From Nymphaea colorata (taxonomy: Eukaryota; Streptophyta; Magnoliopsida; Nymphaeales; Nymphaeaceae): 50,554 nt of DNA. Each line of letters opens with the position of its first letter. The stretch's first letter is position 1. Below are positions 46,201 to 50,554 of the stretch, one piece after another. A program made the translations under genes and the position numbers. Under the pieces are notes generated by a model. The model was not told where the DNA came from and made no database searches. It saw only the letters and a program-made list of their open reading frames with translations. The stretch spans positions 1 to 50,554 of the forward strand of contig NW_022204964.1 of the NCBI RefSeq assembly GCF_008831285.2, read 5' to 3'.

Positions 46201-47660
46201 ACTTATGAGAATTAGTGGAAGAGCGGCCTGCTCATGGTTTTCATTCATTTGGCTTTTTTTCTAAAAGCAGCCACATAGATGTGTTTGAGATGTTTTAAGA
46301 TAATGTTGAGTGTTTAGTTGTATAAATTAATTTATAACTTGAAAAGGCTACATATTTTTTATTCTTATAAATGTTGATCTATTGCAATGGACGTTGGTGA
46401 TTTCTTTATCTTGTAAAATTGGAAATTCCGGACGTCGAGTGCTTATTTTACTCACTAAATAAATGGCCATATTTTTGCGATATAGAAGAGTTTTGACAAA
46501 ATATAACTATAAAATTTGTAAAATAAAGCAAATACATGTTAAGCAGTCGGTGGGCAAAAGAAGGGTTTCTATTAAGAAATTGAAAATGTGAAGGCACTTT
46601 TCAAAATTACAGCAAGTTATCAAGGACGACATGAAAATTTTCTATAATAACCCCGCCAACCACTAAGGTTCACCCAAAATTTCCTGCAAAAAGCAAGAAG
46701 ATGGGAAGAGAGAGGGAGAGAGAGCATCAGAGCACTGACACGTAGACCAGGGCAGTGGGCCGAGCCGCCATGGGGTACCCGGGACCCAGGCCAGCTGACA
46801 CAAGCAGCCTTGCCGATTAGTAATTTTTTTTGTCGGTCTTGTTTTTAAAATTATTTTGAGAGCCTGAGATTGATTGAAACTTAGGTACTGATCATATTTG
46901 GTGTGTATGAATTTAGTTCTTTCTTGCTCTTATTTTTCGGTGTCCTTCATTCTCAATCGACTGATTGAGTTGATAAGCCTAGTAGTTGTTTCTTGCTTGA
47001 TCTTTTCTCGAGAAACTCTGTTGAAGAATGTTTGGGATTTCTAGGTCCGTTGGGCTTCAGGTGACTGGATTTGTGGAAGACCATTCAGTATGCCCATGGA
47101 TTGGATGTATTCATGATTGTTTTGTTCCTTCTCGTTCTAATTTCTTGGACATGAAAATTTTTTTTCCAACTTCGTCTGTTTTGGTGTGTAACTCTGGGAT
47201 TTCTGGTTGGATTGTTGGTTTCGGTGATAGAGTTGCTGGATGATCATTTAGTGTGTGATGCATTAGAATTTTCAAATTCTCCTTTGGATTCACACTCTTG
47301 AATTCATTGATGTTGTCTGTTTTTGTTATAGCTTTGTGCATTGTTTGTGCCATCTTCCATGGATTGATCACTCAATCTCTAGTTCAATATGTTTGTTCAG
47401 GAGAGGACCGTTTGTCTTTGATAACGTCATGTCTTGTGATCTGTTCCTCTGACAATTTTGTTTGACAATCTTCTTAGGGCTGGCAGTGAATATCTGCAAC
47501 TTTCTGTTCTCTCTCTCTCTCTCTCTGAAATTTCTCCCAGCTCACATTGGTGATTATTTAGTGCCTTATCCCACTTTTCAAATAACTTAGTGGGCAATAA
47601 TGTGATAATTCCAAAATGGCAAGAAAGCAACATTTTTAGATAGATGAAGGCAGAAACCCG
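46201..47660. other. Unique flank right of copy 2, no gene recognised
   Basis: AT-rich to about 46650, then a short G/C-richer stretch (46670-46800) with a GA-rich tract, then T-rich sequence. A CT tract lies at 47505-47526. The open frame at 47028-47243 has no family signature. Confidence 0.5.
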
Positions 47661-47667
47661 GGAAATA

Positions 47668-48290
47668 CTTAAGGAGTCAAGAAGAGCAATCTTGCTCTCC
47701 GTCTTACTCAATGTAAACCTTCTCTATGTTTATTTTTCATTAGTTCCTGTCATAATTGAAGTTTTTTCAAGAATTCGTATGGCATCTTTGGGTTTTCCTT
47801 GGCATTTTACGAACTTCATAAAATTTGTCTAATTGCTAACCCTCTTTTTGGTTTTCCTTAGGGTAAAAAAGGGTGTTTCGGAGATGTATTTGTTATGAAA
47901 TAGAATTAATTCTTGTTGAGATTTGAAGAATTAGGATTTTTCAGTGGATAGGTAAGCTACTTAAATGTATTTGCTGAAATGCCCCTTCCTGATTTCAGTT
48001 TTAATATTTGAGTTATTACTTTACTATAAAACGTTTTTCAATCGTACAACTGTGGCAAATAATTGAATATTGAGTTGCAGTCATGGGTAAACTGTCCTTT
48101 ATGGTTATGGCATGTTAAATGCAAATACTTGGTCACCAGTGTTTAAACAAACTCAAGGTTCTCATGTGGCAACTGATTTATTATCTAATAGCTTATGATG
48201 CAGACACTTTGTTTTTGTTGTCATCATTTTCAACGAATGTGTGAGCAATACCATTTTATGATGGCATTGCAAGTGGGTGTTTACTGTTTT
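47668..48290 (+). repeat. Third, older copy of part of the duplicated block
   Basis: It matches 10525-11105 and 45177-45765 in the same direction. Shared landmarks in order: AAGAAGAGCAATCTTGCTCT, TTCAAGAATTCGT.TGGCATCT, TTTTCAGTGGA..GGTAAGCTACTTAAATGT, TGAATATTGAG(C/T)TGCA, TTTATGGTTATGG. Mismatches are clearly more frequent than between copies 1 and 2. The copia relic and microsatellite that flank the other two copies are absent here. Confidence 0.85.
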
Positions 48291-48299
48291 GGCAAAATA

Positions 48300-50554
48300 T
48301 AACTATAATGTTTTTTCAACTGTTATGCACATAACGACTTTTGATCCTACCATGACTCACATCGGTCAGGACCATCTAATATCACAATAGGCCCAGTCCT
48401 CTTTGTAGTTGAAAGGTTAACTTCTTTCTTGAAATGGTTGATCCCTCCCTGCACTTGTTGAGCATGTGAAAACCATTTTGAATTCTAATTAGATTTTTAC
48501 TTTTTTGTTTCAATTATGAAATCAAGATCACAATTTTTACCACATCTACGTCCTGATACGACGTCCCAACAACCAAATAGATACACCCTTTGCCAGACCA
48601 AAGAAAAAACCATTGTTCAAGGCATCTTATGGGGGTTTTCCTTTTCACATATGAGGGACTCTGGTCATCTCACATTAACAAAATCAGTTCCCACTTACTC
48701 CCCTGGCCTTTCCTAGCCACTCTTCGTCTCGGATCCCTCCTCCCCACCCCATCTGGTGGGCACCATGGCCAGCTGCTCCACCCATCGGCCGGAGTCGTAC
48801 TTGCTCTACTGATTGACCATGCGTTGAGTTTGAACGACCAAGTTCACCATCGACAAGATGACTTCTCGGCCTTTGATCAGCTTGGTATTTTAGTGGTGGT
48901 TGATTTGCATCCCAACCTTCGCTCTTAACACTTTCTTGTTAAACAAAAGGCCTCTTTGGTTCTTGGTCCATATTTATCAGCTTATCAAGTAATATTACTA
49001 ACCCAAATCATGAGCTTTTCTTGGAGTGAATCCACTTAATTTCAGACCATCGCATTTTAAACACTGTTTCACAAGTGTTAATCGAAAAACTATTTTGTTG
49101 GCCAGTCAAGTTAAGGGCCAGTCAAAATACTTTGCCAAAAAAATGGTACCGAATTGGTCAATCTCCGTGAGAATTGAAAAGGAATGAATATTAAAAGTAA
49201 TTGGAAAATGATAATATAAAACAAGAATTGCACTATTTAGAATGAAGTAATTTTCATCTCAGATGTATATATACATTTTATCTATTTGTAATTTTTTTTA
49301 TAGTTAAGACAGGTGTGTTCCTCCTAGACGCACCATAATCATTAATTTTGGTCTTCTTATTTTCAATCATTGCTTAGTACTAAATTGTAGCATGAAAATG
49401 ACAAAAGAGGGGCTTGGCCCGGTCCAGTTAAATTTTAATAAAAAATATATAAGAAAAATATTATATATATGCATTTATTTATTTAAAATTAATTAAAAAT
49501 TGTCGAGCCTGGCCAAGCCGGGTGCCCAATTCTATCTAGACATAATGTGTGTGCCATTATTGCATTTTACATCTTGATTTTTTTACATTACCTGGTGGTT
49601 GATTTCTAGAATAAGTCTATGTTGTTATCCCCGCCTGTTTGATTGTCACATCAAGATTGGGTGTTTTTGAAGCCGACGCTTTGTGCCTGTGTCAAAACAA
49701 TAATTTGATCAGGACAGTATTTTACTGTGTTCTCGATTTTCCAGTACCATAAGGAAAGCTTGAATTTTGGACGACAAAGCCTTGCTTCGAATGGCCTTTG
49801 ATTTTTCAGATACTACCTATTGAAAAGTTAGCTTATTTTTATTGAAAAAAAATGTGATAAACCTTGTACTTTAATACAAGAATATGTTGTTATAGCTGCA
49901 AAATTGTCTGCAAATATGATTGAACAAACCAGCAGACTTGATATATACATCATTGGACCAATCTGTAATGTGTCCGAACCGTGGGAGTGAAGCATTCCGT
50001 GTCCCAACCACGGAATCAAAACGAACTCCGGTGTCCTAACCACGGTTGATCTATTCACTTATTATCAGTGCTTCCATGGCATTCTCTTATTGTTTCAGCT
50101 CCACCTTGATCGTCCCCGATTCCAGTGCTGCAAACTCTCTGCTCAATACCACATGATGTAAGAGTGGTTAATAGAGGTGGGAAATTTATGAGGATCTATC
50201 CTACTCACCTTTGGTATTCTGAGTTCGTGCTCATTGACCGTGGTCGTTGGCTGAGGAGGTCATTCGTCTTCATTCTTCTCTTTGTGCACTATGGTAGGAA
50301 GCCAGTATAAGTCTTATATATTCATTTTTATGCTTGAGCATGTGCATCTGAAGGCTAGTATTACTTCAAAACTCCAACAGTTGGTATTAAAGACAAGTTC
50401 TACACTCCTGTGTATCATGTACTGTTTGTTTGTTATTGAGAGAGAGGACGGCAGATTGTCACTGGCCATTTTGAAACTCTCGCTCTCTCGCGCTCTTGCA
50501 CACTCTCTGTCCCTGCATTCCCTCTCCCTCTTGTAACTCTTTAGTATTTTAAAA
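48300..50554. other. Right end of window, no gene recognised
   Basis: A G/C-richer patch at 48690-48900 carries an open frame (48590-48928) with no recognised family. Around 49970-50050 the string CC(G/A)ACCACGG recurs in a short irregular array. The last 100 bases are pyrimidine-rich with CT and CG-containing repeats, which could precede a gene lying outside the window. Confidence 0.45.

Noticed and set aside
48590-48928. 112-codon frame in G/C-richer DNA
   Set aside because: The reading (LATLRLGSLLPTPSGGHHGQ..) suggested antisense retroelement sequence, but neither strand gave a recognisable motif.

Overview
The window reads as non-coding, AT-rich nuclear DNA of a flowering plant. The clues are plant-type Ty1/copia retrotransposon remnants, host gene pieces with GT..AG introns, and gene families that look plant-type: TIC110, a VAL-like B3 repressor exon, a JMJ14/15/18-type demethylase and a plant LacZ-type (GH2) beta-galactosidase. 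No complete intact gene was found. Almost every recognisable coding piece is partial or broken. The species cannot be named from the sequence alone.

The dominant feature is an approximately 11.5 kb direct segmental duplication. Copy 1 is 1-11604 and copy 2 is 34715-46200; copy 1 may continue off the left edge. Both copies carry, in the same order: LTR-like non-coding remnants, a GH2 beta-galactosidase exon with the same nonsense codon, pieces of an unrecognised multi-exon gene, a TA-rich block holding a MITE-like inverted-repeat element, a chimeric retroelement (zinc-knuckle gag-like piece, an unrecognised coding stretch, copia RT/RNase H, polypurine tract and 3' LTR), and a CT/TA microsatellite. 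The copies have since lost different segments. A third, older copy of part of the 3' end lies at about 47668-48290.

Between the two copies lies a string of unrelated gene fragments. In order they are: a copia gag/protease relic (12.2-12.85 kb, +), the C-terminal half of a JARID1-type histone demethylase (13.3-16.3 kb, -), a 4 kb stretch with nothing recognisable, TA-rich satellite with two tandem duplications (20.5-22.05 kb), the first exons of an FHA/AAA-ATPase gene (22.1-22.8 kb, +), a TIC110 fragment (26.3-26.7 kb, +), a selenium-binding-protein pseudogene (27.36-28.53 kb, +), and an intact first exon of a VAL/HSI2-like B3 factor (29.6 kb, +). An imperfect palindrome of about 735 bp (31.5-32.24 kb), each arm built of about three tandem monomers, comes next, followed by a coding-like relic and an LTR-like segment.

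The genes do not form a working pathway. The interest is structural: concatenated fragments of host genes, an intron-exon module of the AAA-ATPase gene present at two places in the window (with a trace at a third), and a foldback element able in principle to give a long hairpin RNA. The right end (46.2-50.55 kb) holds no recognisable gene.
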